Part shown: positions 8,350-16,885 of the stretch, piece after piece
Layout of the letters: every line of letters begins with the position of its first letter
Position numbering within the stretch: position 1 is the first letter of the stretch
NCBI GenBank assembly: GCA_963677165.2
Contig: CAXXSX010000002.1
Coordinates: forward strand, 5,146,001 to 5,210,000
DNA length: 64,000 bases
Direction: 5' to 3'
Source: JAFGXT01 sp963677165
GTDB taxonomy: Bacteria > Verrucomicrobiota > Lentisphaeria > Victivallales > SZUA-371
Made by a program: the position numbers and the translations under genes
The notes under the pieces: generated by a model
Databases searched by the model: none
What the model was told of the DNA's origin: nothing
The model's input: the letters and a program-made list of their open reading frames with translations, nothing else

Positions 8350-9404
8350 GTTGGGAAAAATATAAATTTCCTTATCCACAATTGAATGCTCCGTTATTGA
8401 CCGCGCAGGGGCTGATAGACGCGCTCAATGAACGACGCTTTGTACTTGGATTGTCGGAATTTCCGGCGATAGACCCGCTTACCAGTTTTGACGATTATTC
8501 CCCCCGGCAATTTCAAGTGGATTTTGAGAATTATTTAAACGTTACACTTCAGGGGTATGTTAATCATACCATAAACGATGGTGATTTTACCGGATTGGAA
8601 GCTATTCCCATGTGGACCGTTGACGATATCTACGAATATCTTAATGAAACAAGAATTGACCCGTTATCCGTTGTTTTAGTTCCAATATTCTACTCCGCAT
8701 GGGCACAACAGAAATATCGGGTGATTAATTTATTGCGGTGGATCAGGGACGTTAATGCGTACTATCGAAATACAGTAAACTATACTGGACGATTCAAATA
8801 TGCGGGGCAAGGGACAGAATCAACTTGGGACATTTATTATTATTCCACTACATCAAATATTTCGGTACAAGAGACAATAGAAACTGACAACGGACAGGAA
8901 ATGGCGGATAATGTTAATTCCATGTTGGCAGGGGCTTCGTTTTATCCTTCATTCGCGACTTATAGCGGACTTCCATCAACAGGATCAACTGGAATGCAAA
9001 GCCTGAAAATGTATCCCGCATCAGGTGAAACTACCGTTGACTGGTCTTCCAGTGTCGCTGTTTTCGATTCTTACAATATAACATCTACTTGTCCTATAGG
9101 GGAAAAACTCTCTGTTTTTGCTGTAAAATGGAATTATTCACTTGGGGCTTATCCAGATGAAAACGAAATTGTTACCAGCGAAACAATTCACTTGTTTTCT
9201 GAAAATGAAATATCAGAAAGTGAAATTACTGATATAGAAACAGGAGATACAGAGCCAGACCATACTCCTGTTTCTGTTTATGATGGAGGCATTAATTATG
9301 GTGGATATGATATAACTTCATACAACTCACAGGTAATCATAGATTTCACTGGTCCAAACGGTTTTCAATTCGGAGATTGGATAACCGAGGAGGCTTCCGC
9401 ATGA
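8346..9404 (+). CDS. Phage tail/baseplate protein, hypothetical
   Basis: 352 residues, overlapping the preceding gene by 4 bases. N-terminal half is helical with many Tyr/Trp (FDDYSPRQFQVDFENYLN), C-terminal half beta-rich. No transmembrane or signal segment. It ends with GAGGAGG just before its stop, which serves as the ribosome binding site of a tiny downstream frame. Role in the tail tip is inferred only from position. Confidence 0.4.
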   Translation: MSWEKYKFPYPQLNAPLLTAQGLIDALNERRFVLGLSEFPAIDPLTSFDDYSPRQFQVDFENYLNVTLQGYVNHTINDGDFTGLEAIPMWTVDDIYEYLNETRIDPLSVVLVPIFYSAWAQQKYRVINLLRWIRDVNAYYRNTVNYTGRFKYAGQGTESTWDIYYYSTTSNISVQETIETDNGQEMADNVNSMLAGASFYPSFATYSGLPSTGSTGMQSLKMYPASGETTVDWSSSVAVFDSYNITSTCPIGEKLSVFAVKWNYSLGAYPDENEIVTSETIHLFSENEISESEITDIETGDTEPDHTPVSVYDGGINYGGYDITSYNSQVIIDFTGPNGFQFGDWITEEASA

Positions 9405-9505
9405 TTAGATTAATTACCTTGCCGTTGGTTGTACCAGCCTTAAAACTTTACTTTAAATTATATTTTTTTGTCTTAAATGTCGCAAAAAACATCATAATGT
9501 GTTGA
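9401..9505 (+). CDS. 34-residue hydrophobic peptide with strong RBS
   Basis: An ATG overlaps the stop of the upstream gene (ATGA) and has GAGGAGG at the ideal distance. The product begins MIRLITLPLVVPALKLYFK and is a single hydrophobic segment interrupted by lysines, ending in Cys. Too short for standard gene finding. Translation looks likely; it could be a membrane peptide or merely a translational coupling remnant. The AT-rich 48 bases after it hold no further gene. Confidence 0.4.
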   Translation: MIRLITLPLVVPALKLYFKLYFFVLNVAKNIIMC

Positions 9506-9553
9506 TTTTTACGACATATTTAATTATATTGTAAAAAAAGGATATGAGTAAAA

Positions 9554-10891
9554 ATGAATGGTGATTCATATCAAAAAACATATTTTAACGTCAATTCAGG
9601 AACCAGCGTTGATTCCGACGGAAACGCTTTAGGTACTTCCGCTAACCTTTACCCACGCGCCACTTTTACCAATAAGTTTATCCAGATGGTACAGCTCTTT
9701 AGTACCGGAACAACGAAATATGGTCAACTAACGATAGGTACTCAGTGTACTTTTGCTGTTGATACCGACTGGCTGAACAGCGGTGTTACCGTTGAGATGC
9801 TTAATACCTACTGGACTGCAGGAACTGGAAGTGAATATTATCACTATCTTCCGTCTGCGCCAACTACCGTGAAATTTAATGGCACAGCGGCTACCGCTGG
9901 CAGTGGCATTGGTGAATTGAACGCCGGGGAATATTACTACGACTCAGATAATTTCAGGATTTATGTATATCTTTCAGATGGCTCCGATCCATCCGATCAG
10001 GACGACGGCTATATCACCTTAATTTACACCAATTCATCCGGTACGCCGCTGGCTGTTTTTTCATCTTCGGATGTTTTTAACCAAACAAATTCATGGTACG
10101 ACGAAGATACCGGCGAATGGCGCGATCCTGACATCACTGCAGGGGAATTAACCTGGTCAATTAATGCCAATACCGTAAGCTTTTATAATAAGATAGGTAC
10201 TGCAAATCAGGAGGATACCGAAGGGTTTGCTGAAATATGCATTTATCTTCCTGATTCAACCAATGTCGATAATTCGATGGTAATATCAAAGTACATTCTA
10301 CGCAAAACCCTGCTGAATAGTGAAGAAGCTACCCAGATTGAAGTAACCGGAATTAATTTCTATACCAAAGTGCAGACCAATGCGTTGGTAGCTGGACGAC
10401 TCTATCAGGATTTTAGTAAATACGACACCAAAACCACGCTGGTGGACGACGATACACTCGCCACCAACAATTCGGAAGACTCTTTAAATCCGATTGTTGT
10501 AACCCTGTTGATGATATGGAACTATATCCTATCGAAAATCATTGCCGGTGGGCTTACCCAGACTGTTACCCTAGCGCAGGGGGATTCTACCTCTTTGGAA
10601 CTCGGCACAAAGTCGCGGTATTTGATCGATTTCTGGATACATGATTCTGATGGACATTATTTTGAAGGTCAGTATTCGGTCGTCAACACCACCGCAGCCG
10701 ATGAAACAGAAAACTATACGTGCGATCTAAACGATATCGGACACTTTGTCAGTAGTACGCCATTGACCGAGTTTGACCCGGATAACTCCGTTGGAGCGCT
10801 TGCCGCCGTTAATTCATCCGGTACGCTCTCGCTTACCTTTACCCTTGCCGCCGGAACCGACCGCACACTCAATTATAGAATTATCAACTAA
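9554..10891 (+). CDS. Probable upper baseplate / receptor-binding scaffold protein
   Basis: 445 residues. The N-terminus has YFNVNSGTSVDSDGNALGTSANLYPRATF and later repeats of beta strands rich in Thr/Asp, an arrangement like baseplate proteins that carry fibres (BppU-like N-terminal domains). The C-terminal 130 residues contain TQTVTLAQGDSTSLELGTKSRY-type strands as in immunoglobulin-like fibre modules. RBS AAAAAAAGGAT lies 12 bases upstream. Directly followed by the tail fibre gene. Confidence 0.45.
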   Translation: MNGDSYQKTYFNVNSGTSVDSDGNALGTSANLYPRATFTNKFIQMVQLFSTGTTKYGQLTIGTQCTFAVDTDWLNSGVTVEMLNTYWTAGTGSEYYHYLPSAPTTVKFNGTAATAGSGIGELNAGEYYYDSDNFRIYVYLSDGSDPSDQDDGYITLIYTNSSGTPLAVFSSSDVFNQTNSWYDEDTGEWRDPDITAGELTWSINANTVSFYNKIGTANQEDTEGFAEICIYLPDSTNVDNSMVISKYILRKTLLNSEEATQIEVTGINFYTKVQTNALVAGRLYQDFSKYDTKTTLVDDDTLATNNSEDSLNPIVVTLLMIWNYILSKIIAGGLTQTVTLAQGDSTSLELGTKSRYLIDFWIHDSDGHYFEGQYSVVNTTAADETENYTCDLNDIGHFVSSTPLTEFDPDNSVGALAAVNSSGTLSLTFTLAAGTDRTLNYRIIN

Positions 10892-10903
10892 GGAGCTTAC
10901 AAT

Positions 10904-13444
10904 ATGAAAAAAAATAAATTATTCCGCCGTCCGTCGTACGGACTTAGTAGCTTGCGATCTCCGAGCGCAAATAGCACGTCCGCTGATTGCACCACAAACA
11001 CACTACACCCGTTTACCAGGCACATGCTGTTTGCCTTTCTTCTTTCATTGTCCATTTCTCACTCTTCACTCTTCACTCTTAAGGCCGGACAGCCGAAGAC
11101 GATGTCAGACATCAAAGTTACCAATTCGGCTGAACTACCGTCCGATACCACGGTCGGAGGAACCCAGGCGGCAACCACCACCGAAACCGAAGCCAACGCC
11201 GCGGCGATTAGTACGCATACCGCCGACACCGACAATCCGCATTCGGTCACCGCGTCTCAGGTCGGACTCGGAAACGTCGATAATACCGCAGATACCGACA
11301 AACCGGTTAGCACCGCCACACAGACCGCACTAGATGCAAAAGCGGATGAAACCGACCTGACCAGTCACACCGGCAACACCGACAACCCGCACAGCGTTAC
11401 AAAAGCTCAAGTGGGGCTCGGAAGTGTCGCCAACATCCTGGACAATCTGACCGCCACTGCCGCGCCGACCGTCACAGATGATAGCTCGGACGGTTATTCA
11501 GCCGGATCATGGTGGTATTACTCCGGTACCCTCTATATCTGTACCGATGCTACCGAGGACGCAGCGGTGTGGACCGAAATCAGCGGCGGTTCCGGTGCGG
11601 TCGATTCGGTAAATGGCTACACCGGAACGGTTGTCCTGACAAAATCAGATATCAGTCTTGGTAATGTTGCCAATGTCTTAAACAACTATGCCGCTACCGC
11701 CGCGCCTGCCACAACCGACGATACCAGCGAAGGGTACAGCGTTGGCTCTCTCTGGTTCGACACTACCAACCAGGTTACATACATCTGTTACGATGCCACG
11801 GAAGATACCGCCGTGTGGTCCGAAATCGGCTCCGGTTCTTCCACCGCTGCCGATACCACAGTTGACGCGTCTAGCTTTTCCGGCAATCTCTCCAGCACAG
11901 ATTCCACCGTACAGGCCGCACTTGAGACCCTCAATTCAATGACCGTATCCGACGCGCCCAAAGCGGCTGATGTTTTAGCTAGCAACTATGGTCAAGCGTT
12001 AGTAGTCGATTCCGTGCGTGGAGGTAATGATAGTTATACCACACTATTAACACATTTGGATGCAACTGATGCGTCTTTTGTTGATGTGTCGAACGGTTCA
12101 TCAGCCACGCACACATTAACAAATTCAGGGGCGACATACAATTCTTCTGGAAAATTTGACGGGTGTGCCTATTTTGATGGGTCTTCCGTAATTACAATTC
12201 CAGCATCAAGCGAATTCGCAACAACAAATCAGCTTTTTACCGTTGAGTGTTGGTTCAAAACAACAAATTCAACAGCAAAAGCACTAGTATCAAATACAGT
12301 ATCCACTTCATCATGGCCCGATTTATATGATTCATGGACGTTGAGATCAGATGGACTAGCGTATACACTTGATGGAGAATCTACCCATCATATAGTATAT
12401 CACGAACAAACCTATGATAATGATGCATGGCATCATATAGCAATGGTGCAAAATGGCAGTGATTTAATGCTCTTTTTCGATGGTACATTGACAAATACAA
12501 TTGATGTATCAACAGATAACATGGGTAAATCGGATAATCATATAACAATCGGTGATGCCGATTTTGGCGTAACCAATTTTACTGGGGATATTGATGAAGT
12601 AAGAATCAGTAAAGGGGTTGCGAGATGGACGGAAGATTTTACACCACCAACATCATCCTACATCTTGGATGCAAACTCATGGACATTTGCATCCGCATCT
12701 ACTGACGCGATTGATGGCACAGAACGCATCACCACAACTTTAAGCGATAATACCGCCGTCACCCATACCCAGGCGGAACTGGTTGGATCAACCCCGATTG
12801 TCTCCGTCACTGCATCAACAGACAATATTGACAAAGACAATCAGGGGAAATTGACCAAAGTTGACAACGATGACGGAGCCGCGCTTACTCTGATCGCGGA
12901 AGTTGACGATACCGACACCGATGTGCCAATCGGCGGCTGGGTTGATGTGATGAATGTCAACGGAGCCGACATGACTGTCACTGCCGCCTCAGGCGTAACC
13001 CTCAACGGAACCGATGCCGCAAGCGTGACCATTTCAGAAGGACAATGTATCCGATTTACTAAATCTGCAAGCGATACTTGGGTATATGGGATTACGCTTA
13101 GCAGTATTACATCAAGTGATGTAACAACCGCTCTCGGATATACACCAGCATCAGATACTTCAACCCGTTACAGCCTCGGCTCGATCTCTGGTGCGGTAAC
13201 AATCGACTATGACAACGGCGATATTCAAGTAGCTACCTCATCCGCAGCGATTACCGGTTTTACCTTTTCCAACCTGTCCACCGAAACCGGTATGGTGGTA
13301 CAGATTGATAATTCAGGCGGATATTCCGTCACCTTTGGTTCAACGGAAATTATCAGCAGTAGTGATACCGGCGTTTATGCCTGCAAATTCTACAACGACA
13401 ACGGAACTATTTATTTTTACGGCAAATCGGAGCGACAAAACTGA
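10904..13444 (+). CDS. Tail fibre with phage collar repeats and LamG-type lectin domain
   Basis: 846 residues from ATG 10904 (RBS AAGGAGCTTACAAT); an in-frame ATG at 11102 (MSDIKVTNSAELPSD) may be the original start. Two fibre repeats read HTADTDNPHSVTASQVGLGNVDN and HTGNTDNPHSVTKAQVGLGSV, the common phage fibre motif. Two carbohydrate-binding-type inserts (SAGSWWYYSGTLYICTDAT, VGSLWFDTTNQVTYICYDAT) follow. Residues about 385-585 form a LamG/concanavalin-like domain (CAYFDGSSVITIP, FTVECWFKTTNS, AWHHIAMVQNG, IDEVRISKGVARW). It should bind host surface glycans. The LamG part is AT-richer than its flanks. Confidence 0.75.
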   Translation: MKKNKLFRRPSYGLSSLRSPSANSTSADCTTNTLHPFTRHMLFAFLLSLSISHSSLFTLKAGQPKTMSDIKVTNSAELPSDTTVGGTQAATTTETEANAAAISTHTADTDNPHSVTASQVGLGNVDNTADTDKPVSTATQTALDAKADETDLTSHTGNTDNPHSVTKAQVGLGSVANILDNLTATAAPTVTDDSSDGYSAGSWWYYSGTLYICTDATEDAAVWTEISGGSGAVDSVNGYTGTVVLTKSDISLGNVANVLNNYAATAAPATTDDTSEGYSVGSLWFDTTNQVTYICYDATEDTAVWSEIGSGSSTAADTTVDASSFSGNLSSTDSTVQAALETLNSMTVSDAPKAADVLASNYGQALVVDSVRGGNDSYTTLLTHLDATDASFVDVSNGSSATHTLTNSGATYNSSGKFDGCAYFDGSSVITIPASSEFATTNQLFTVECWFKTTNSTAKALVSNTVSTSSWPDLYDSWTLRSDGLAYTLDGESTHHIVYHEQTYDNDAWHHIAMVQNGSDLMLFFDGTLTNTIDVSTDNMGKSDNHITIGDADFGVTNFTGDIDEVRISKGVARWTEDFTPPTSSYILDANSWTFASASTDAIDGTERITTTLSDNTAVTHTQAELVGSTPIVSVTASTDNIDKDNQGKLTKVDNDDGAALTLIAEVDDTDTDVPIGGWVDVMNVNGADMTVTAASGVTLNGTDAASVTISEGQCIRFTKSASDTWVYGITLSSITSSDVTTALGYTPASDTSTRYSLGSISGAVTIDYDNGDIQVATSSAAITGFTFSNLSTETGMVVQIDNSGGYSVTFGSTEIISSSDTGVYACKFYNDNGTIYFYGKSERQN
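10924..10943. repeat. Palindromic GTCCGTCGTACGGAC repeat, copy 1 (inside tail fibre gene)
   Basis: CCGCCGTCCGTCGTACGGAC; a 6-bp stem GTCCGT/ACGGAC around CGT. Read in the + direction it encodes RRPSYG within the N-terminal extension of the fibre protein. Other copies are at 21167, 26785 and 31323, with a variant at 41768. Confidence 0.8.
11058..11081. repeat. Tandem CACTCTT repeats in the fibre N-terminal extension
   Basis: Three near-perfect units of a 7-bp sequence (TCACTCTTCACTCTTCACTC) just before AAGGCCGGACAGCC and the ATG at 11102. Together with the palindrome at 10924 it suggests that the first 200 bases of this gene were assembled from mobile short repeats rather than phage sequence. 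Confidence 0.6.
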
Positions 13445-14343
13445 TGAAAAAAATATTTAAAATTTTAACGCTGTCGATTGCGCTGACATTAATCTTTAAT
13501 TTATCTGCCATGGATTTGTTCACCCTGTTATCTTTTGGCGGTACCGGTAACGCCGGAACAACCGTTTATCCATGGGATTTATCACATGCAACTTATGACT
13601 CTAAAAGTTATACTTATGTTAGTGGATATGGCGACTGGGGTATTAATGTCATACCAACGCAAAATTTAATAGTTAATACGCCTGGCGGTTCAAGTTCTTA
13701 TTTGAACGGGTATCTATGGAAGTATTTTTCCAGCGACGATATTTCTACTATATACGGCGGTGGTGGGTCTCAACAAATTTCTTTTCCTGATCGGATTTAC
13801 CGTACAATACGTTGTTATAATAATGGGTTGCGACTTTATATATCAGATACCTATTATGATTGCATCTATGATTATATCCTAGAAACTGCTTATGATTTCA
13901 CCTCAATGGAATCCCTTAATTATACGCTGAGTGATGCCAGAACCGTCGACGTACAGGCAATCAGTGTCAGCGATGACGGATTGACGCTTTGGTTCCTTGA
14001 CGGCTCGAATACAATCTATCAATACACGATGACAACTGCCGGTAACCTATCAACCGCCAGTTATGCGTCAAAAAGCTTTTCTGTGGCAACTCAGGAATCA
14101 GCCGCAACCAGCATGGTTGTCAGTCCGGATGGCACAAAATTATTTGTAGTTGGCGGGAATGCCGCCATATATCAATACACAATCTCGACCGCCAAGGATA
14201 TCTCGACCGCCAGTTATGACTCGGTATCGCTGGATATATCATCATACACCACCAGCCCGACTGGACTGGATGTGTCCGACTCAGGGACAAGATTATATTT
14301 CATTGGCTCTGATAATTACACGGTTTATCAATTCTCAATGTAA
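13444..14343 (+). CDS. Exported propeller-like protein of the phage late region
   Basis: 299 residues; the ATG overlaps the previous stop by one base. N-terminal KKIFKILTLSIALTLIFNLSA is a typical signal peptide, unusual for a virion protein. Residues about 155-299 contain three repeats of the form VSDDGLTLWFLDGSNTIYQY / VSPDGTKLFVVGGNAAIYQY / VSDSGTRLYFIGSDNYTVYQF, the blade pattern of WD40/NHL-like beta propellers. It may be displayed on the lysogen surface or act as an envelope-exposed fibre accessory. Function unknown. Confidence 0.5.
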   Translation: MKKIFKILTLSIALTLIFNLSAMDLFTLLSFGGTGNAGTTVYPWDLSHATYDSKSYTYVSGYGDWGINVIPTQNLIVNTPGGSSSYLNGYLWKYFSSDDISTIYGGGGSQQISFPDRIYRTIRCYNNGLRLYISDTYYDCIYDYILETAYDFTSMESLNYTLSDARTVDVQAISVSDDGLTLWFLDGSNTIYQYTMTTAGNLSTASYASKSFSVATQESAATSMVVSPDGTKLFVVGGNAAIYQYTISTAKDISTASYDSVSLDISSYTTSPTGLDVSDSGTRLYFIGSDNYTVYQFSM

Positions 14344-14368
14344 CCACTTAAAAAAGGATTTCCCGCAA

Positions 14369-14674
14369 ATGAACGATAAAGAACAAATTAAAACAACAAG
14401 TGACACCACAAAAATGGTTGTTAAATGGGTTGCCGCAATTGCTGTTGCCATCTTTACCGCTGGCGGTGCCTGGTATCGTCTCAATGACGTAGTAATTGAC
14501 GTTAAGTCTATCGATGTGAGGCTGACCAAAGTTGAGGAGGAACAAAAAAACAAAGCGAGTAAGGAAGAAATACAGGAACTCAAGAAATTAATCGATCGAT
14601 CCAATTCACTGATCGCTTATCTCGGAATTCGATTATTCCCTGATGATAATACATTCAAGCCCTCAAAAGATTAA
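14369..14674 (+). CDS. Small one-helix membrane protein with coiled coil (holin-like position)
   Basis: 101 residues from ATG 14369 (RBS AAAAAGGATT); earlier in-frame starts lie within the upstream gene. One membrane segment (VVKWVAAIAVAIFTAGGAWY, residues about 17-36) is followed by a charged coiled coil (LTKVEEEQKNKASKEEIQELKKLI). Such proteins in phage late regions are often annotated as holin or haemolysin-XhlA-like. No endolysin is evident next to it, so the lysis role remains a guess. Confidence 0.5.
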   Translation: MNDKEQIKTTSDTTKMVVKWVAAIAVAIFTAGGAWYRLNDVVIDVKSIDVRLTKVEEEQKNKASKEEIQELKKLIDRSNSLIAYLGIRLFPDDNTFKPSKD

Positions 14675-14709
14675 ATAATAACCCCAATAACAAAATAGGA
14701 GTTTTCAAA

Positions 14710-15360
14710 ATGAAGACACTGAAACCCGTAATTTTCGCTGGAGCCGTTCTGTCAGTTGTTATCCTGCTGACCGGATGCGTCGGAACCGAGGTGACTGAAA
14801 CAACGAAGACACTGACTGACGGTACTGTTGTCAAGACCAAAGTAACCAAGACTACCAATTCGGTACTGACCGAAAAAACTGTAGTTACAGCCGGCAGTAC
14901 ATCAGCTGTAAAATTGGAGTCGACAGGCAGCACTTCCAGCGGAACCATTACGCCGAACTTTCTGGTAGGCAGTGGTACCGGGTCGGTTTCCACCTGCCCG
15001 CAAAAAAATAATAAAGTTGCAATTGGTATGTCATGGTCTGCCGGAATCCTCTCATCAATTTCTAATGCCTCTGCGTCCAGTGGATCATTTACCTATATTG
15101 GCGCTGACGGAGAATCGGCAGCAGAAACCGAGACCAGATTAAACGCAGTAGTAAGATTGAAACAAAAGATGACTGGCAGTACTGAGGATGAGGAAGAAGA
15201 GTCTGCAGAAGAATCGACGGATGAATCTGCTGACGACTCCAGCTCAACAGATACAGACACCAGCAGTACAACCACAGATAATTCAAGTAGCTCTACCAGC
15301 AGTACAACTACCGCAAATACGACTACCACTGATTCATCCGGTTCCACAACCAGCGAATAA
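14710..15360 (+). CDS. Ser/Thr-rich phage lipoprotein
   Basis: 216 residues. Signal peptide with lipobox LLTGC (Cys 22), so a lipid-anchored envelope protein. The middle has an unusual Thr/Lys-rich segment and a Gly/Ser-rich core; the last 70 residues are low complexity (acidic EDEEEESAEES, then Ser/Thr). RBS AGGAGTTTTCAAA. Prophage lipoproteins of this sort can act as spanin components or in superinfection exclusion; the sequence does not decide between them. Confidence 0.6.
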   Translation: MKTLKPVIFAGAVLSVVILLTGCVGTEVTETTKTLTDGTVVKTKVTKTTNSVLTEKTVVTAGSTSAVKLESTGSTSSGTITPNFLVGSGTGSVSTCPQKNNKVAIGMSWSAGILSSISNASASSGSFTYIGADGESAAETETRLNAVVRLKQKMTGSTEDEEEESAEESTDESADDSSSTDTDTSSTTTDNSSSSTSSTTTANTTTTDSSGSTTSE

Positions 15361-15367
15361 AAAAGGT

Positions 15368-15398
15368 AGGGCGCGATCTCCGTATCGCGCCTTTTTTG
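15368..15398 (+). terminator. Rho-independent terminator after the lipoprotein gene
   Basis: GGCGCGAT pairs with ATCGCGCC (8 bp) across a short CTCCGT loop, followed by TTTTTT. A strong + strand terminator ten bases after the lipoprotein stop. The next gene starts only a few bases downstream. Confidence 0.85.
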
Positions 15399-15401
15399 AT
15401 T

Positions 15402-15866
15402 ATGAAAAAATTACTTACAATATTACTGTTGGGACTGTCGTTTGTCTCATTTGCCGGAATTTATAAACTTGAAAACATTACTGTCAAAGACGGAGACACA
15501 ATCAAAGCTGATATTCTCTTGGGCTTTGGAGTAAAAAAGACGGATTCCATCCGCTTATACGGAATTGACACACCAGAAATACATACCAGAAACAAGCTTG
15601 AAAAAAGAGCCGGATTACTGGTGAAAAATTGGCTTATAAATAAAATTCAAAATGGGAAAATAATCAAGCTGTATACCGAAGACAAAGAGGAAACTGGCAA
15701 GTTTGGCAGGCCACTTGGTTATATATCCATTGATGATCTTTGGCTGTCTAATGAAATGGTAGAACTAAAATTTGCCAAAACATACTTTGGAGAAAAGAAA
15801 AAGCCATGGACTGACAAAGAACTTCAACACATCATTGATGTCTTAGAAAAATCTTCGAGTCCTTAG
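15402..15866 (+). CDS. Secreted staphylococcal nuclease (SNase) homologue
   Basis: 154 residues from ATG 15402 (a TTG at 15396 lies within the terminator U-tract). N-terminal signal peptide KKLLTILLLGLSFVSFAG. The OB-fold nuclease core shows VKDGDTIKADI, DSIRLYGIDTPE (Arg and the Ca-binding/catalytic acidic residues of SNase) and TGKFGRPLGYI (second active-site Arg). It cleaves nucleic acids outside the cytoplasm. No RBS can be seen and the gene abuts a terminator, so its expression mode is odd. May degrade host or rival phage DNA, or be a lysogenic cargo gene. Confidence 0.8.
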   Translation: MKKLLTILLLGLSFVSFAGIYKLENITVKDGDTIKADILLGFGVKKTDSIRLYGIDTPEIHTRNKLEKRAGLLVKNWLINKIQNGKIIKLYTEDKEETGKFGRPLGYISIDDLWLSNEMVELKFAKTYFGEKKKPWTDKELQHIIDVLEKSSSP

Positions 15867-15880
15867 TGTCCTTCGTGGTA
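15851..15880. repeat. CACGAAGGACAC-type dispersed repeat, copy A
   Basis: ATCTTCGAGTCCTTAGTGTC then CTTCGTGGTA: the same family as at 19591, 21130, 23098 and 23456. It overlaps the last codons of the nuclease gene, supplying the KSSSP end. Confidence 0.7.
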
Positions 15881-15901
15881 GAAAATAGGAGCTTGAATAA
15901 T

Positions 15902-16330
15902 ATGTACACCTTGGAACAAATCAAAGAACTACGAGCCCGGACTATTAATGAGCAACTCGATGGTCGTGAAATTCTTGATAAATATTCTGATGAAGAATTA
16001 CAGCGAATCTGTAACGGTATCGGCCCAGACCGTTTCCCGTGGTGGCTTCGCTGGATGGTTACTAAGATGCATCCAACCTTGGAATCCGTCGCGATGATCC
16101 ACGATGTCCAGTGGTATGAACGTGAAGTACGCGGGGCTCCTGAAACCGAATCCCTCGACCGGGAAGATTTCAACACCTCTAATGATATGTTCCGGACAAA
16201 CGGATACAAGGCCGCTGACTACAATTTCAGCGAATGCATGCCGCGACGGTACAAAGTTCGTTGGGATGCTTGGAAGTTTGCGAAGCTCTGCGGAACGTCT
16301 TACGGCTTCAACTCCTGGCAGGCAGCATAA
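15902..16330 (+). CDS. Conserved phage protein, last gene of the late module
   Basis: 142 residues from ATG 15902, which has TAGGAGCTTGAATAAT upstream. The segment ICNGIGPDRFPWWLR followed by SVAMIHDVQWYE and later DYNFSECMP recalls small phage proteins with an N-G-GP and IHD motif found in late or lysis regions (DUF1353-like pattern), but I cannot name the family with confidence. No signal peptide or membrane segment. Last + strand gene before the convergent early operon. Confidence 0.5.
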   Translation: MYTLEQIKELRARTINEQLDGREILDKYSDEELQRICNGIGPDRFPWWLRWMVTKMHPTLESVAMIHDVQWYEREVRGAPETESLDREDFNTSNDMFRTNGYKAADYNFSECMPRRYKVRWDAWKFAKLCGTSYGFNSWQAA

Positions 16331-16334
16331 AAAA

Positions 16335-16399
16335 GGCGGCGCTGGTAATATAATTGTTCAACACCTAAATAGTTAAATTTATTGTTGATCAGCGCCGCC
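16335..16399. terminator. Long inverted repeat between convergent late and early operons
   Basis: GGCGGCGCTG (16335-16344) and CAGCGCCGCC (16390-16399) form a perfect 10-bp stem over a 45-base AT-rich loop; AAAAAA precedes it. It lies just after the last late gene and 50 bases from the end of the early operon. It probably terminates transcription in both directions, although the loop is unusually long. Bases 16400-16447 contain nothing else recognisable. Confidence 0.5.
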
Positions 16400-16447
16400 C
16401 GGTAGTGAACTTATTGTTAATTCAGCCGTCAAGGATTACTTGACAAC

Positions 16448-16870
16448 TTAATAATCATCCGCTCCAATCTTGCTGTTGTTATTATTGCTGTTGATGTTGA
16501 TAATGCGGGTTCCTTCTCCTGGATAAACAATGCAGTGTGTCGGGTTGCGACTATCTTCTTTTTCTATCTTAATTAGACAATTAACAATGTTTCTTGCAAC
16601 CTTGCGGGTGGATTCACTATTTTCATATCCGAACTGCTTTAAAGCTTCTCCCAATTCCGCATCAGTAACATCATGGTTCTGCTGCCAGACTGCTTTGATA
16701 ATATCGCTCGGCAATGACGATGACGTTTTGATAATGATAACTTTCTTGTCCAATAATGGTTTCATTATCTGCTTTGCTGAATAGTCCGCGAAAAACATAA
16801 TTCCTGCAACTGTGCCTGTTATTAGCGTTATTCCTATAGCTGCCAATGATTTTTTAGTCTCAGATTTCAT
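16448..16870 (-). CDS. Membrane-anchored phage protein, hypothetical
   Basis: 140 residues. One membrane segment near the N-terminus (AAIGITLITGTVAGIMFFA, residues about 10-28), then a soluble part and an Asn-rich C-terminus (NINSNNNNSK). RBS AGGAGAAAAATAATC. Last gene of the early operon. I do not recognise the soluble domain. Confidence 0.45.
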   Translation of the reverse strand: MKSETKKSLAAIGITLITGTVAGIMFFADYSAKQIMKPLLDKKVIIIKTSSSLPSDIIKAVWQQNHDVTDAELGEALKQFGYENSESTRKVARNIVNCLIKIEKEDSRNPTHCIVYPGEGTRIININSNNNNSKIGADDY

Positions 16871-16885
16871 GATTATTTTTCTCCT

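Noticed and set aside
10904..13444. Diversity-generating retroelement target in the fibre
   Set aside because: No reverse transcriptase or template repeat is visible in the window.
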